Assembly (NCBI RefSeq): GCF_023195915.1
Contig: NZ_JALPRP010000001.1
Location: forward strand, 1,054,001 to 1,118,000
Origin: Methanoculleus sp. 7T
GTDB taxonomy: Archaea > Halobacteriota > Methanomicrobia > Methanomicrobiales > Methanoculleaceae
DNA: 64,000 nt
Direction: 5' to 3'
This document shows positions 49,760 through 58,584 of this stretch, piece by piece. Every line of letters starts with the position of its first letter. The first letter of the stretch is position 1. The notes under the pieces were generated by a model that did no database searches, was not told the DNA's origin, and saw nothing but the letters and a program-made list of their open reading frames with translations. The position numbers and the translations under genes are program-made.

Positions 49760-51484
49760 ATGCAACAACTATCTCTACGGACGGTCGCCGCCGTGCTTCT
49801 GATCGTGATCGCCGGGATCGCGCCGGCGGCCGCACTCGACGATCTTACGGCCGATCCTGCAAAAATCGAGGAGATGACCCGCGACCTCTGCACGTTCGAG
49901 CGAGCAGAAGGGTCGGAAGAGCGAACGGCGGCGGCGACCTATATCGCCGGTGCGATGGAGGAGCGCGGGCTCTCGGTCAGCACCGGGAGATTTGCGTATA
50001 CCAACTGCTACTTCGACCCGCCGCTTGCCCTCTCCTCAAACATCATCGGCGTCAGGGAGGGGGCGACCGACCGGATCGTCGTCATCTCTGCGCACTACGA
50101 CACCGCCGGCCCGGAGACGCCCGGCGCCGACGATAATGCCGCGGGCGTTGCAACGATGCTCGAAGTCGCCCGGATCCTCAACGATACACCCCTGAACCGG
50201 ACGGTCTATTTCATCGCCTTCGGCGGCGAGGAGACCGGACTTGACGGGAGCAGGCGGTGGCTCGCCGACAACCCGGACCTCCACAGTCGGATCGTCGCCG
50301 CGATCAACCTCGACTGCATCGCCTCCGGGGACCGTCTGCTGGCCACGGTGCTCCCCCAGCACTGGTGGATCCTTGACGCGCTCCCGCCGTCGGGGTGCAT
50401 CGAGGAGACGCCGGCCCGGCTGCTTGACGCTGCACGGGGGGACGAACATGCCTTCCGTGCCGCCGGGATACCGACGATCCGGCTCTACGAGCGCGACAGT
50501 CATGCAATCATCCATACCGCCGACGACCGGCCGGAGAGGCTCAACTACACCCTTGCCGCAGAGTGTGCTGAGATTGTCGTCGGGACGGTTGTGGGGCTTG
50601 ACGCGGGCGGTGACGGGCCGGGAATCGACCTTTCGGTCGAGAACGGGACAGTCATCTTCACAACTCTAAATGACGCACCGATCGAGGTGATCGTCGACGG
50701 CACCAGCCTCGGGGTGCTCCCGTCGGGGTCGGTCACCCTCCCGAAAGGTCCGCACGTTGTGCAGGCAGTCACCTACGGCCCCACCGGGGCGAAAGCGGTC
50801 GCGACGGTCATGGGGGAGGGGGTAGAGATCGTGCCGCCGACGGTATCGGGGAGCGCCGTCACCATTCCCTGGGGAGCTGACCCTGGCGAAGACCCAATGA
50901 TCCACCTCACCTTTGCGGCCGTCCCGCTCTCCTACCGCCTCGACCGCCCGGAAGAGGTCGCCCGCGTCGACGGTTGCTTCGATGGGATCCTGATCCGGGG
51001 TCTCGAGGACGGCCAGGCGGTGATCCCGGTCCGGGAGCCGCACTCCTTCACGGCCGTGGCCTACGGAGCCGACGGCTCGGTCCTCGGGGCCGACCGGGCC
51101 GATTTCTCCCTTGCGAGTTACCGGGCGGTGGATCTCGACGGAGGGCTTCTGCAGGTTGATGAGACCGGCGGGGTTACCTGCTCCGCGTCGGCCCGCACCT
51201 ATACCCGCACCTACACTCCCGGAGAGCGCTACGATATCGTGGTGGGGTGCGACTACCGGGACACTGCGGACGTGTTCCTGCAGACAGCAGAGTTCCGGGT
51301 GGACGGCCCCGGCGGCCAGAAGTCTGAATGCCACTTCTTCGACGTGCCGGTCCTCAACGATTCCCGACGAGGGGAGATCAGGTTCTGGCTGGAGCCGGAG
51401 GGGCCGGGCACCTACCGCTGGACCATCTCCTGCAGCGAGGGGGACAGAAGGGGCGCGGAGACCGGGAGCCTCGTCCTCAGCTGA
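49760..51484 (+). CDS. exported M28-family zinc peptidase
   Basis: 574 residues from ATG 49760. Signal peptide SLRTVAAVLLIVIAGIAPAA. The M28 dizinc site is complete: VVISAHYDTAGPETPGADDN (His and bridging Asp), AFGGEETGLDGSRRW (Glu-Glu), INLDCIA and a later HAIIHTADDRPE. These aminopeptidases act outside the cell. The C-terminal 270 residues are beta-rich repeats unlike the catalytic part and may bind the cell surface or substrates. TATA CTTATAAC lies near 49682. It is convergent with the 51534 gene. Confidence 0.88.
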   Translation: MQQLSLRTVAAVLLIVIAGIAPAAALDDLTADPAKIEEMTRDLCTFERAEGSEERTAAATYIAGAMEERGLSVSTGRFAYTNCYFDPPLALSSNIIGVREGATDRIVVISAHYDTAGPETPGADDNAAGVATMLEVARILNDTPLNRTVYFIAFGGEETGLDGSRRWLADNPDLHSRIVAAINLDCIASGDRLLATVLPQHWWILDALPPSGCIEETPARLLDAARGDEHAFRAAGIPTIRLYERDSHAIIHTADDRPERLNYTLAAECAEIVVGTVVGLDAGGDGPGIDLSVENGTVIFTTLNDAPIEVIVDGTSLGVLPSGSVTLPKGPHVVQAVTYGPTGAKAVATVMGEGVEIVPPTVSGSAVTIPWGADPGEDPMIHLTFAAVPLSYRLDRPEEVARVDGCFDGILIRGLEDGQAVIPVREPHSFTAVAYGADGSVLGADRADFSLASYRAVDLDGGLLQVDETGGVTCSASARTYTRTYTPGERYDIVVGCDYRDTADVFLQTAEFRVDGPGGQKSECHFFDVPVLNDSRRGEIRFWLEPEGPGTYRWTISCSEGDRRGAETGSLVLS

Positions 51485-51533
51485 ACCAGCTACCCAGGGG
51501 CCAGCCGGTACCCCCGCACCAGCGCCCCCTCAG

Positions 51534-52457
51534 TCATCTGGCTCTTCCCGGCCTCATAGCGTCGATCAGGCTCTTTGAAAGGCTTGCAACCCGGTTTCCG
51601 GTAACATCCGGAGAGCCCCCGGCCCCGCCCGGCGGCACGCAGCTGTCGGTCGCCAGGGGCCGGAATCTCGGGATGACGTCCCGCTCGTCGTAGACGACGT
51701 GTACAATTCTCTGCTCCCCGCCGATACCGATAGTCCCGGCCTGGGCGATGACGAGCGACGTCGTGCCGTACCGGATCGTCCCGAGGATCACGTCGTCGCC
51801 GACCGTGAAGGATGCAAAACTCCCGGGTTCCCCGGCGACCGCCCCCTCAAAGGACGAGATGCGGGGCAGGGCGACGGCGAACGTGCCCGACTCGTTCTTA
51901 ACGAAGGCCCGGGCGCCTTCTGCAACGGGACCCGGCACCGGATCGAGGTCGAGCACGAAATCTTGACCGCGGAGGCGGAGCGCTACCTGGCTCCCCGAAC
52001 CCACGGCGGCGACGAACGCCCCCGGGTCGGCGGTCACAAGGTCGTAGTTCCGGAGGGGCGGTAGGTTTGTGAGGTTCGCCCTCAAGGTCGGCGGGACCGG
52101 GCTGAAATACGCAGGATCGGCCACGGCCACCTGCGCCGTAGGGCCGGACGGGATGCCCGACACCGTTGCAGGTGCGATATCGGGGAACGTCACATTCTCC
52201 CCGAGCAGGATCATGCCGGGATACTTGATCAGGTCTTCGGGGCCCGGGCGCACCGGTTTTTCCGTAACTATCGGCTTGTTGTACATCGACATGTCCCGGG
52301 GTGTGACCCACTCGTCGAAGGTATCAAGCCAGTTCGTGTTCTTCCCGCCGGCAGAAGAGGGCGCCGAAGCGGCGGTGGAAACCGCCGGGATAATGAACAT
52401 CCCGATGAGCAATGAGGCCAGCAACAGGCCAGGCAGTCCTAATCCTATTTCTCCCAT
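51534..52457 (-). CDS. exported protein resembling a metalloprotease propeptide (promoter P4)
   Basis: 307 residues with an N-terminal signal (GLPGLLLASLLIGMFIIPAV). The C-terminal half (GEPGSFASFTVGDDVILGTI, RYGTTSLVIAQAG, RIVHVVYDERDVIPRF) looks like the inhibitory prodomain of archaeal and bacterial zincin proteases, which ends in a HVVY-DV-like stretch. No HExxH catalytic domain follows; the protein ends 50 residues later at IDAMRPGRAR. It may be a truncated protease or a free inhibitor. Family likeness is by pattern and not certain. Confidence 0.55.
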   Translation of the reverse strand: MGEIGLGLPGLLLASLLIGMFIIPAVSTAASAPSSAGGKNTNWLDTFDEWVTPRDMSMYNKPIVTEKPVRPGPEDLIKYPGMILLGENVTFPDIAPATVSGIPSGPTAQVAVADPAYFSPVPPTLRANLTNLPPLRNYDLVTADPGAFVAAVGSGSQVALRLRGQDFVLDLDPVPGPVAEGARAFVKNESGTFAVALPRISSFEGAVAGEPGSFASFTVGDDVILGTIRYGTTSLVIAQAGTIGIGGEQRIVHVVYDERDVIPRFRPLATDSCVPPGGAGGSPDVTGNRVASLSKSLIDAMRPGRAR

Positions 52458-52504
52458 ATCCAGAGCACCCGATCATTTCATTGGATGAGGGGATCTCAGC
52501 ATTC

Positions 52505-52545
52505 TCCTATAAACGATTTCTGTGTTGCCGACCTACATGTTAGGT
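52505..52545 (-). promoter_or_regulatory. shared-type promoter P4
   Basis: Minus strand: box ACATGTA (first base 52540), 17 bases to ACAGAAAT (52523), then CGTTTATAGG. It drives the exported protein at 52457. Confidence 0.65.
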
Positions 52546-52597
52546 CGCCCCTCACCCCATCTCAGGGATAGGCCCCGGCGGAGGACCACTGACCAAG

Positions 52598-53008
52598 TCA
52601 ACGCTCTGGTTCACTCCTGCCCCCAAACAACCCCCGGAACTGCTCAGCAAGGTCCATCGCCGCCGCCTCCTCGGGCGCAACCCAAGTGTAGTCCTCGTGC
52701 TCCGGACTGAGGCTGACCTCGGTTCTGTCGGCATCGCAGGCCATGATCAGGTAGGCGATCCTCTTCGTCGGGAGGTCGAGTTCCCCGGCGCCCGCGACGT
52801 GCCGGAGGGTGACCCGCATCCCGGTCTCTTCCCGGGCCTCCCTCCTGAGGGCACGGTCGAAGGTCTCCCCGGGGTCGAGCGTCCCTCCGGGAAGATCCCA
52901 CTTTTCCGGATTGATGGGGCCGTCGGCGGCACGCTTCAGGAGGAGGACCTTCCCCGTGCCGTCCCGGATGAGCGCTGAGACTGCGAGGTAGAACGGTTTT
53001 TCCGGCAT
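52598..53008 (-). CDS. Nudix hydrolase
   Basis: 136 residues from ATG 53008. The Nudix box is complete: GGTLDPGETFDRALRREARE followed by ETGM, fitting Gx5Ex7REUxEExGU. The start MPEKPFYLAVSALIRDGTGK and LLLKRAADGPINPEKWDLPG are typical of MutT/ADP-ribose-type members. It hydrolyses a nucleoside diphosphate linked to another moiety; the substrate is unknown. The frame is open to 53080 but the added residues do not fit. Divergent from the AEC transporter. Confidence 0.88.
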   Translation of the reverse strand: MPEKPFYLAVSALIRDGTGKVLLLKRAADGPINPEKWDLPGGTLDPGETFDRALRREAREETGMRVTLRHVAGAGELDLPTKRIAYLIMACDADRTEVSLSPEHEDYTWVAPEEAAAMDLAEQFRGLFGGRSEPER

Positions 53009-53111
53009 GCGGCAAGATAGATCCCTACCGATAGAAAAACCTCTCCTGCGGCAGAACCGTAAAGAGTCATCAGGACCCATACTGCTGGATCAGGAGGGAG
53101 CGCCTCAATCC

Positions 53112-54044
53112 ATGACAGGTACGGTTACGGATTTCCTGGTCGTCGCCGACCAGATCTTCATTCTGGTGCTGCTGATCGCCGCCGGCTACGTCGCCGTCTC
53201 CACAAAGATCATGGACCCCCGGGCCACTCGGGGGCTCTCCGGGCTCCTCATCAACATCACCATCCCGGCGCTGATCGTCGCATCTATGCAGGTTCCCATC
53301 ACCCCCGCACGCCTCGCCGGCGCCGAGACCCTACTCCTCGCAACCGGGGTATTCTATGTCTTCTCGTTCGCCGTAGCCTGGGTGGTCTCGAAAGCCATGC
53401 GGGTCCCGCCTGAAAAGGAGGGTGTTCTCCAATTCGCGATCGTCTTCGGGAACGTGGGGTTCATGGGGTTTCCGGTCGCCCAGACGCTCTTCGGCGCCGA
53501 CTCCCTCTTCTACGTCGCCATCTTCAACCTCGTCTTCAACCTCCTCGTCTTCTCGGTCGGGATAGCGATGCTCACCGGGGAGAAGGAGGGGGGATTCGAC
53601 CCGAGACTGCTTGCGAACCCCGGTATCGCTGCCTCCGTCGCCGGGTTCCTCCTCTTCCTCGGGTCGGTGGAGATCCCAAGCCCGTTCATCGACGCGATCG
53701 GCCTCCTCGGCGGCGTGACCACGCCGCTTGCGATGATCATCGTCGGGGCGATGCTCGCTACGTTTCCAGCACGCGAAATGATCGGGAACTGGCGGATCTG
53801 GGCGGCAAGCGCCGTCCTCCTCATAGCGGTCCCGGTGGCCTACCGCTACCTCTTCTCCCCGGTCTTCTCAGACCCCCTCATCAACGGCGTCATGATCACG
53901 ATGGCCGCGATGCCGGCCGCCGCAAACACCGTTATCTTCGCGGAGCAGTACGGCGCCGACGCCCGGCTCGCGTCGCAGATCGTCTTCGTCTCAACGATCG
54001 GGTCGCTCGTTACGATTCCACTGATGACGACGGTGCTGCTGTAG
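53112..54044 (+). CDS. AEC family transporter
   Basis: 310 residues from ATG 53112, about ten membrane helices in two halves. Family signs: GYVAVSTKIMDPRATRGLSG, LLINITIPALIVASM, FGNVGFMGFPVAQTLFG, TTPLAMIIVGAMLA and MPAAANTVIFAEQYGADARL. AEC (auxin efflux carrier-like) proteins in prokaryotes move malate, malonate or similar organic acids. The substrate is not predictable here. In-frame codons upstream to 53007 overlap the Nudix gene start on the other strand and are unlikely to be used. Confidence 0.9.
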   Translation: MTGTVTDFLVVADQIFILVLLIAAGYVAVSTKIMDPRATRGLSGLLINITIPALIVASMQVPITPARLAGAETLLLATGVFYVFSFAVAWVVSKAMRVPPEKEGVLQFAIVFGNVGFMGFPVAQTLFGADSLFYVAIFNLVFNLLVFSVGIAMLTGEKEGGFDPRLLANPGIAASVAGFLLFLGSVEIPSPFIDAIGLLGGVTTPLAMIIVGAMLATFPAREMIGNWRIWAASAVLLIAVPVAYRYLFSPVFSDPLINGVMITMAAMPAAANTVIFAEQYGADARLASQIVFVSTIGSLVTIPLMTTVLL

Positions 54045-54281
54045 GGCGGGAGCACGCAAGGACTGGTGGGAGGTCGACTACAAACTGGCCTGTCCGGGCT
54101 CTTCGACCGGGGTCGGCTCCACCACCGGGACCTGTACAGCGTCCGCACCCGGTGCGTGCAACAACACCACGCTCGCCAAGGGGCGGGAAGAGGAACCACG
54201 TTGCCGCTCTTCTCTTCATCGTGCCTTTCTCCGCAGACCCCGCTTATCCTGCATCATGGACCATCTTTCCCCCGCACACGA

Positions 54282-54581
54282 TCACGGCAGCGGGTGTCCA
54301 TAATAGGTCATCAGGAAACCCCCAACAGCAGCAAGGACCGTCACTGTGGTCCCGTAGAGACGCACAGCGCTGGGACTGGCATTGGCAGCAACTTTGATGA
54401 AAAATTGCGAGGACAGGACCAGGAGAACTACGGGAACAGAGGCCAGCCCGGCCAATATCGATGACGCCAGATGTGCTGGACCTACGTACTCCGGATACCA
54501 GAGCAACGCGGTATACCGGATGGCCGTAGCGACTATAAATAGCACCAAAAAAATGAGAAGCAACCCGATTTTTCTTTTCAT
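54282..54581 (-). CDS. small membrane protein (promoter P5)
   Basis: 99 residues from ATG 54581, with the strong ribosome site AGGAGGCAG. Three predicted membrane helices: IGLLLIFLVLFIVATAIRY, LASSILAGLASVPVVLLVLS and LYGTTVTVLAAVGGFLMTYY. I do not recognise a family. Between it and the AEC gene (54045-54281) a minus-strand frame with a ribosome site (MKRRAATWFLFPPLGERG near 54219) may be another worn small gene. Confidence 0.65.
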   Translation of the reverse strand: MKRKIGLLLIFLVLFIVATAIRYTALLWYPEYVGPAHLASSILAGLASVPVVLLVLSSQFFIKVAANASPSAVRLYGTTVTVLAAVGGFLMTYYGHPLP

Positions 54582-54930
54582 CTTTTCTGCCTCCTTGTTC
54601 GGTGAACTACCCCGGCCTGAAGACCGGGAACTTTCCGTTCCGCCCCCGCAAGTTAAAGTGCTCGGGGAAACGAGCGGCATAGAGTGAGGGTTCAACGTTC
54701 TCCTATAAACCCTTTTTGTAATACGCATCTACGTGTCGGACCTGCTACATCAACTCCTGACCGGGACCGACCGCCACGAACTCGGGGCCGGGGAACTGAA
54801 AAACTATCCACGATACGGGCAGCCCTTAAGATATCCCCGTACTGCCACTGCAGGTCGCACCGATCAATCCTGGCTCACCCCGCAGACCGGCCGTAAGTTT
54901 TCAGTCCACTCTCCTCGGTGCACGCCGCCG
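54582..54930. other. leader of the P5 gene and spacer
   Basis: 349 bases holding promoter P5 (54700-54741) and a leader of about 100 bases. The remaining 54742-54930 shows no gene or repeat that I can support. Confidence 0.4.
54700..54741 (-). promoter_or_regulatory. shared-type promoter P5
   Basis: Minus strand: box ACACGTA (first base 54736), 17 bases to ACAAAAA (54719), then GGGTTTATAGG. The box continues GATGCG, as in P2. Confidence 0.65.
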
Positions 54931-55527
54931 TTACCAGAAATAGAGGATGGGAAATGATGCGATACCAACGAGCACGATTGCCTGGAGGAGAGGAAGGGCG
55001 GGATACCCCAGCACCAGGTAGCGCAGAAGGAGAATCACGGAGGCTACGGCGTAGAAGACGACCGATCGTGCGAGAGTGAAGCGGCGCTCGCCGCCGTCGA
55101 TGAAGACAATCCGCGCCAGGAGTATGCCGATGACGACAAGAACAGGGAGCCAGAAGGCCTGGCTGATAGAGGATGCAAGGGACGCGTAGAGATAGATCAG
55201 GAGGATTACGGCGATGAGAACGGCATCGACCGCTTTTTCGACGACGGCCCTTCTCTGCTTCTTTTCCCCTTCTCCGTATTCCCCCGACCGGAGGGCATGG
55301 CGGAGGATACTCGCGGGGTTAGGATCGGCCAGATCTTCCTTTCGCCTGTACCACACCATGACGAGAAAGTGCGCCACAGTTGGGATCAGCGCCAGGGGGA
55401 ATATGTAGAAGAGCGGTACCGGAAGGTAGCCGTTCATAATGAGAATGCCGATGATGATAAATGATATCCAATAGATTGCCCCAATTGAGCGCCAGAATTC
55501 CTCTTTGACGATGGAATCGATCTTCAT
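54931..55527 (-). CDS. hypothetical membrane protein, six helices
   Basis: 198 residues. Hydrophobic segments IGAIYWISFIIIGILIMNG, LFYIFPLALIPTVAHFLVMV, AVLIAVILLIYLYASLASSI, WLPVLVVIGILLARIVFI, VVFYAVASVILLLRYLVLG and LQAIVLVGIASFPILYF, with a charged cytosolic loop (RRKEDLADPNPASILRHALR). Unrecognised family. Its start overlaps the stop of a gene remnant just upstream, which suggests it was once the second gene of a coupled pair. Confidence 0.7.
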   Translation of the reverse strand: MKIDSIVKEEFWRSIGAIYWISFIIIGILIMNGYLPVPLFYIFPLALIPTVAHFLVMVWYRRKEDLADPNPASILRHALRSGEYGEGEKKQRRAVVEKAVDAVLIAVILLIYLYASLASSISQAFWLPVLVVIGILLARIVFIDGGERRFTLARSVVFYAVASVILLLRYLVLGYPALPLLQAIVLVGIASFPILYFW

Positions 55528-55620
55528 CAGAACCTGATACCCCCTGCAATAACCCGGTATTCAGCCGGGATAAACCCGGATTCTGTGCCCGGAACAGTCG
55601 CATTCACCGTAGCCGTAGTA
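55527..55620 (-). pseudogene. C-terminal remnant of a paralogue of the 56686 gene
   Basis: The minus strand reads TTATVNATVPGTESGFIPAE, then YRVIAGGIRF and TGA. The protein encoded at 56686 ends TATVNATVPSTASGFIPIPA, EYHVTPGGIYL. About 30 codons match with one two-residue gap, and nothing upstream continues the likeness. It is the tail of a lost duplicate, still in coupled order with the membrane protein gene that follows. Confidence 0.65.
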
Positions 55621-55643
55621 TCGCAGCACGGCAGAACCCCCTT

Positions 55644-56090
55644 TCAGGGCCACGTCGTCAGGACCACGTAGTACGCACCCTCGTACTCCACGAGCGGGTA
55701 CAGCCCCCTCTCCCCTTGGGGACCGTAAGCATCGTGGAGCGCCTTGCTCTCCCGGTACGAGGCCTTAGTTCCTCCAATGACGCGCTGGTCCCGGTAGCCC
55801 CACTCCCACGCCGACGGGTTCCGTTCCTCGCCCCGGATGACTGCGTCGAGTGCGGGATGCCGTTCGAAGTCCTGCTCGGTCAGGGGAACGATCATGCTCT
55901 CTCCCGGCTCCGCTCTCTCCATAACGTAGAACATCGGCTGCCCGCCTGAACTCTCGTAAGCATAGACGATGAGGGCGTCGGCGAGCATGAAGCCGAGGAC
56001 GACGGCAACGACACCGACGAGGCCGCAGGCGAGAACGATTCCTGCCGTTTTGAGCTGGTTCATTGGTTCAGGTCCCATACTTTCCTCCAT
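55644..56090 (-). CDS. membrane-anchored protein, tandem paralogue A
   Basis: 148 residues (a start at MNQLKTAG is also possible). One N-terminal membrane helix (IVLACGLVGVVAVVLGFMLA) then an exported domain with LTEQDFERHPALDAVIRGEE, RNPSAW and VEYEGAYYVVLTTWP. The same elements occur in the next protein (56112), so they are tandem paralogues of an unrecognised family. It lies 21 bases after the 56112 gene and is probably cotranscribed with it. Confidence 0.7.
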   Translation of the reverse strand: MEESMGPEPMNQLKTAGIVLACGLVGVVAVVLGFMLADALIVYAYESSGGQPMFYVMERAEPGESMIVPLTEQDFERHPALDAVIRGEERNPSAWEWGYRDQRVIGGTKASYRESKALHDAYGPQGERGLYPLVEYEGAYYVVLTTWP

Positions 56091-56111
56091 TTTGTCTGTT
56101 TTGACCCGATC

Positions 56112-56558
56112 CTAGGGGATCAGGGTGAGAAAGTAGTAATACGCACCCTCGTATTCGAGGTACGGCTGGTTCCTCACCTCGACATCGGGACCGAACGACT
56201 CGATAAGTACTCCCCGTTCCACATACGTCACCGGAGCACTCCCGATCGTTCGCTTGTCGAGGACACCGTACGGTGTGTCTCCCGGATACCAGGGTCCGGG
56301 ATTCCGTTTGTCGCCCCGGATCGCGGAGTCGAGCGCCGGGTGCTGCTCGAAGTCTTTCCCGGTCAGGTGAATGATGGATGCATTCTCCGGCCATTCTCCC
56401 CTGACCTCCCAGACGTTCAATCTCGGAGACCCGCCGCTTGCTTCGAGCCAGGTGAAGAGGGCAGTGCACGTGAGCACGACCGTCGCAACGAGGAGGATAA
56501 CGCCGATGAACGCAAGAACCGCCACGATGATCAAACGTCTGTCAGGTTTCGATTCCAT
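56112..56558 (-). CDS. membrane-anchored protein, tandem paralogue B
   Basis: 148 residues. An N-terminal helix (LIIVAVLAFIGVILLVATVV) precedes an exported domain with LTGKDFEQHPALDSAIRGDK, RNPGPW and LEYEGAYYYFLTLIP, matching paralogue A. The ribosome site AAAGGAGGTC is seven bases before the ATG. Function unknown; the conserved DFExHPALDxxIRG pattern may define the family. No shared-type promoter is clear upstream. Confidence 0.7.
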   Translation of the reverse strand: MESKPDRRLIIVAVLAFIGVILLVATVVLTCTALFTWLEASGGSPRLNVWEVRGEWPENASIIHLTGKDFEQHPALDSAIRGDKRNPGPWYPGDTPYGVLDKRTIGSAPVTYVERGVLIESFGPDVEVRNQPYLEYEGAYYYFLTLIP

Positions 56559-56685
56559 ATGACCTCCTTTATCATCCGATCCTGGCGGAAGGAGAACGCT
56601 CTACCCATTCTTCGTTCCTGACGCATGTTGGCCCTGGTTTCCGCAGCCCCAAACCCTTCGATAACTTTTCGCCGGGATTCATCCA

Positions 56686-57372
56686 TCAGAGATAGATGCC
56701 CCCGGGGGTGACATGATATTCGGCAGGGATCGGGATGAAGCCGGACGCTGTGCTCGGAACGGTCGCATTCACCGTCGCCGTCCAGACGTTCTCCTTGATC
56801 AGGTGTTTCATGCCTCCGCCTCCCTGGTACCTGAGGTTGAACGTGATCGGGGTGGCGTTCTCCGGCGGCGGGACAAAGCCGTCGAGGAAGACGACCGTGG
56901 TGTAGGTCCCGCCCGATGTTCGGCTGAACTCTTCGACGCTCATGTTATCGGGCGTCGCAAGCACAGGGACGAGCAGCCGGGGTTCTTCTTTCGTCTCGAA
57001 CTCCCCGAACGGCACGGAGATGCTTGGCCCGTAGCCGTCCGTGGTCGTGAACGCAAGCATCTTCCCATACGGCGTCTCCCGGATCGCCGTCCGCCACCCA
57101 AAGACCTGCTTGCTGGAGAATACCTCCGACATCACCGGTTCACCCTCTGCGTTCGCCGGAACCGGGATCATGACCGTGGCGGTGCCGTTCACGGCAAGAC
57201 TGCCAATGCCGGTGATCTCGATTATATAGGCGTTGTTCGGTGTAGTCGTCTCGACGAACCCAACAGCAAGGAAGATGAGGAAGATCATCAGGACGACCAC
57301 CACGGCGAGGATGCAGAGTGCTATGAGCAGGTTCTTGACCTGCTTTCGCGTTGTTTGACGTTTTTCATCCAT
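56686..57372 (-). CDS. membrane-anchored exported protein (promoter P6)
   Basis: 228 residues from ATG 57372 (MDEKRQTTRKQVKNLLIALC). One N-terminal helix (LLIALCILAVVVVLMIFLIF), then an exported beta-rich domain with repeated Pro-Val strands (NGTATVMIPVPANAEGEPV, EPRLLVPVLATPDNMSVEEF, TTVVFLDGFVPPPENATPIT). Sequons NGT, NMS, NAT fit N-glycosylation. The family is not recognised. The last 30 residues recur as the remnant at 55527, so it once had a neighbour copy. Confidence 0.7.
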   Translation of the reverse strand: MDEKRQTTRKQVKNLLIALCILAVVVVLMIFLIFLAVGFVETTTPNNAYIIEITGIGSLAVNGTATVMIPVPANAEGEPVMSEVFSSKQVFGWRTAIRETPYGKMLAFTTTDGYGPSISVPFGEFETKEEPRLLVPVLATPDNMSVEEFSRTSGGTYTTVVFLDGFVPPPENATPITFNLRYQGGGGMKHLIKENVWTATVNATVPSTASGFIPIPAEYHVTPGGIYL

Positions 57373-57856
57373 CCTCTCACCTGAGGGCCTGATCTGCAGC
57401 ACACCCGATCATACCCTCAACCACACAGGGCGCACCGCGTTGAGCGGCCATACAATGACCTGGACGTCCGGATTTATATGGATTCTGTCACAATCCTTTA
57501 CACGTCCAAGGATGTGCTCACAAATGAGGGAACAGAGCCCCGGTAAGAGACAAAAGGAACAAGGAGGCCTGTTTAGTTGCAGTGGACAGTGTGCCAGGAG
57601 CAGCACTACCGATAGTTGCAATCATAGTTCTTTAAACAACCCGGATGCGACCCTGTAGCCAATGGAAAGCAGGTGATCTCTTCGAATAGGAGGGTTCCTC
57701 CAGAGCCCCACTCATGTAACGGTTATGCCCGGTTCCCGGCAGCGGAGGAATTCTGCAGACCAAACAGGCCTGCAGGGTAACTACACAAGTCCTATCATCC
57801 GTGACAACGGTACCATCAACTATCGAGACTACGCGTCCTGGTCCGGAGGTCCAATA
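57373..57856. other. divergent intergenic region with P6
   Basis: Holds promoter P6 (57469-57510) for the minus-strand gene, and further right a TATA-like CTTTAAAC near 57630 that could serve the plus-strand gene at 57857. No gene or repeat is otherwise seen. Confidence 0.45.
57469..57510 (-). promoter_or_regulatory. shared-type promoter P6
   Basis: Minus strand: box ACGTGTA (first base 57505) followed by AAGGA, 17 bases to ACAGAATC (57488), then CATATAAATCC. With P7 it forms a subgroup sharing ACGTGTAAAGGA. Confidence 0.65.
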
Positions 57857-58543
57857 ATGAAAAAGATCCCGCTCATCGTCTGGGTAATCCTCATCTGCCT
57901 CGTCTTCGTGCACTACTTCTACACGCCCGAAAAGCCCGAGATTGACACGGGAGAGATGAGGATCGACCTAGGGGAGCATCAGCCCGATCTCGTGAACCTC
58001 TGGGACGCACTGGTGCATGAACAGGGGTTCGCAAACGAGTCGGCTATACTCATTCAATTGAATCAGTTCGTCGATAAGGACGGGGCGGTGCAGTGCACCC
58101 AGGCGTACTACACCGGGGACGTTGACGGAGGGCAGCACTTTTATGAGGTATACGCCTATCCAAGCGGCAATGTGCTCTATAAAGACCAGGTACTCGAGTT
58201 CCCCCTGCAGGGAGCGCATCCCCTCGCCGTCTTCCGCGAAGCAACCCTGATCGAGTTCGCCGACCTCACCCGGGGAGAATGCAATCTAACGCTTCAGACA
58301 CTCAAACATGAGAAAGAGCGAAGATATAACGAAACCCACGGCGACCTCTGCATCCTCTCAGAAGGCTCGCTCCGTCCCCTGAAAGAAGCGGCGTTCTCTC
58401 ACGGTACCTGCTGGTACACGATTGAGATCGTCCCGGAGGTTCCGCAGCCGGAAGGGAACGCGACCACCGACAGCGTGCCCAATCGCCTCACCCTCTTCAC
58501 CGAACAGGATATCGCCCTGGCCGATACGGTTGTTTATGCATGA
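57857..58543 (+). CDS. hypothetical membrane-anchored protein
   Basis: 228 residues from ATG 57857, ribosome site GGAGGT. One N-terminal helix (IPLIVWVILICLVFVHYF) and an exported domain without recognised likeness: WDALVHEQGFANESAILIQL, GDVDGGQHFYEVYAYPSGNV, ECNLTLQTLKHEKERRYNET, LFTEQDIALADTVVYA. Sequons NES, NLT, NET and NAT are present. It is the only plus-strand member of this cluster of unknown membrane proteins and lacks the shared promoter. Confidence 0.7.
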   Translation: MKKIPLIVWVILICLVFVHYFYTPEKPEIDTGEMRIDLGEHQPDLVNLWDALVHEQGFANESAILIQLNQFVDKDGAVQCTQAYYTGDVDGGQHFYEVYAYPSGNVLYKDQVLEFPLQGAHPLAVFREATLIEFADLTRGECNLTLQTLKHEKERRYNETHGDLCILSEGSLRPLKEAAFSHGTCWYTIEIVPEVPQPEGNATTDSVPNRLTLFTEQDIALADTVVYA

Positions 58544-58584
58544 TGCGGATGCTCAATCCGGCCGGTTCCAATTTCAGGAGAGTA

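Noticed and set aside
55565-55610. Possible eighth copy of the shared promoter (ACAGAATCC then TTTATCC)
   Set aside because: The box position reads ATGCGAC, a poor match, and the segment is the coding remnant of a duplicated C-terminus, so the likeness is probably chance.
56560-56640. Shared-type promoter before the 56558 gene
   Set aside because: ACATGCG is present but the distance and the A-rich and TATA parts do not fit the 17-base rule.
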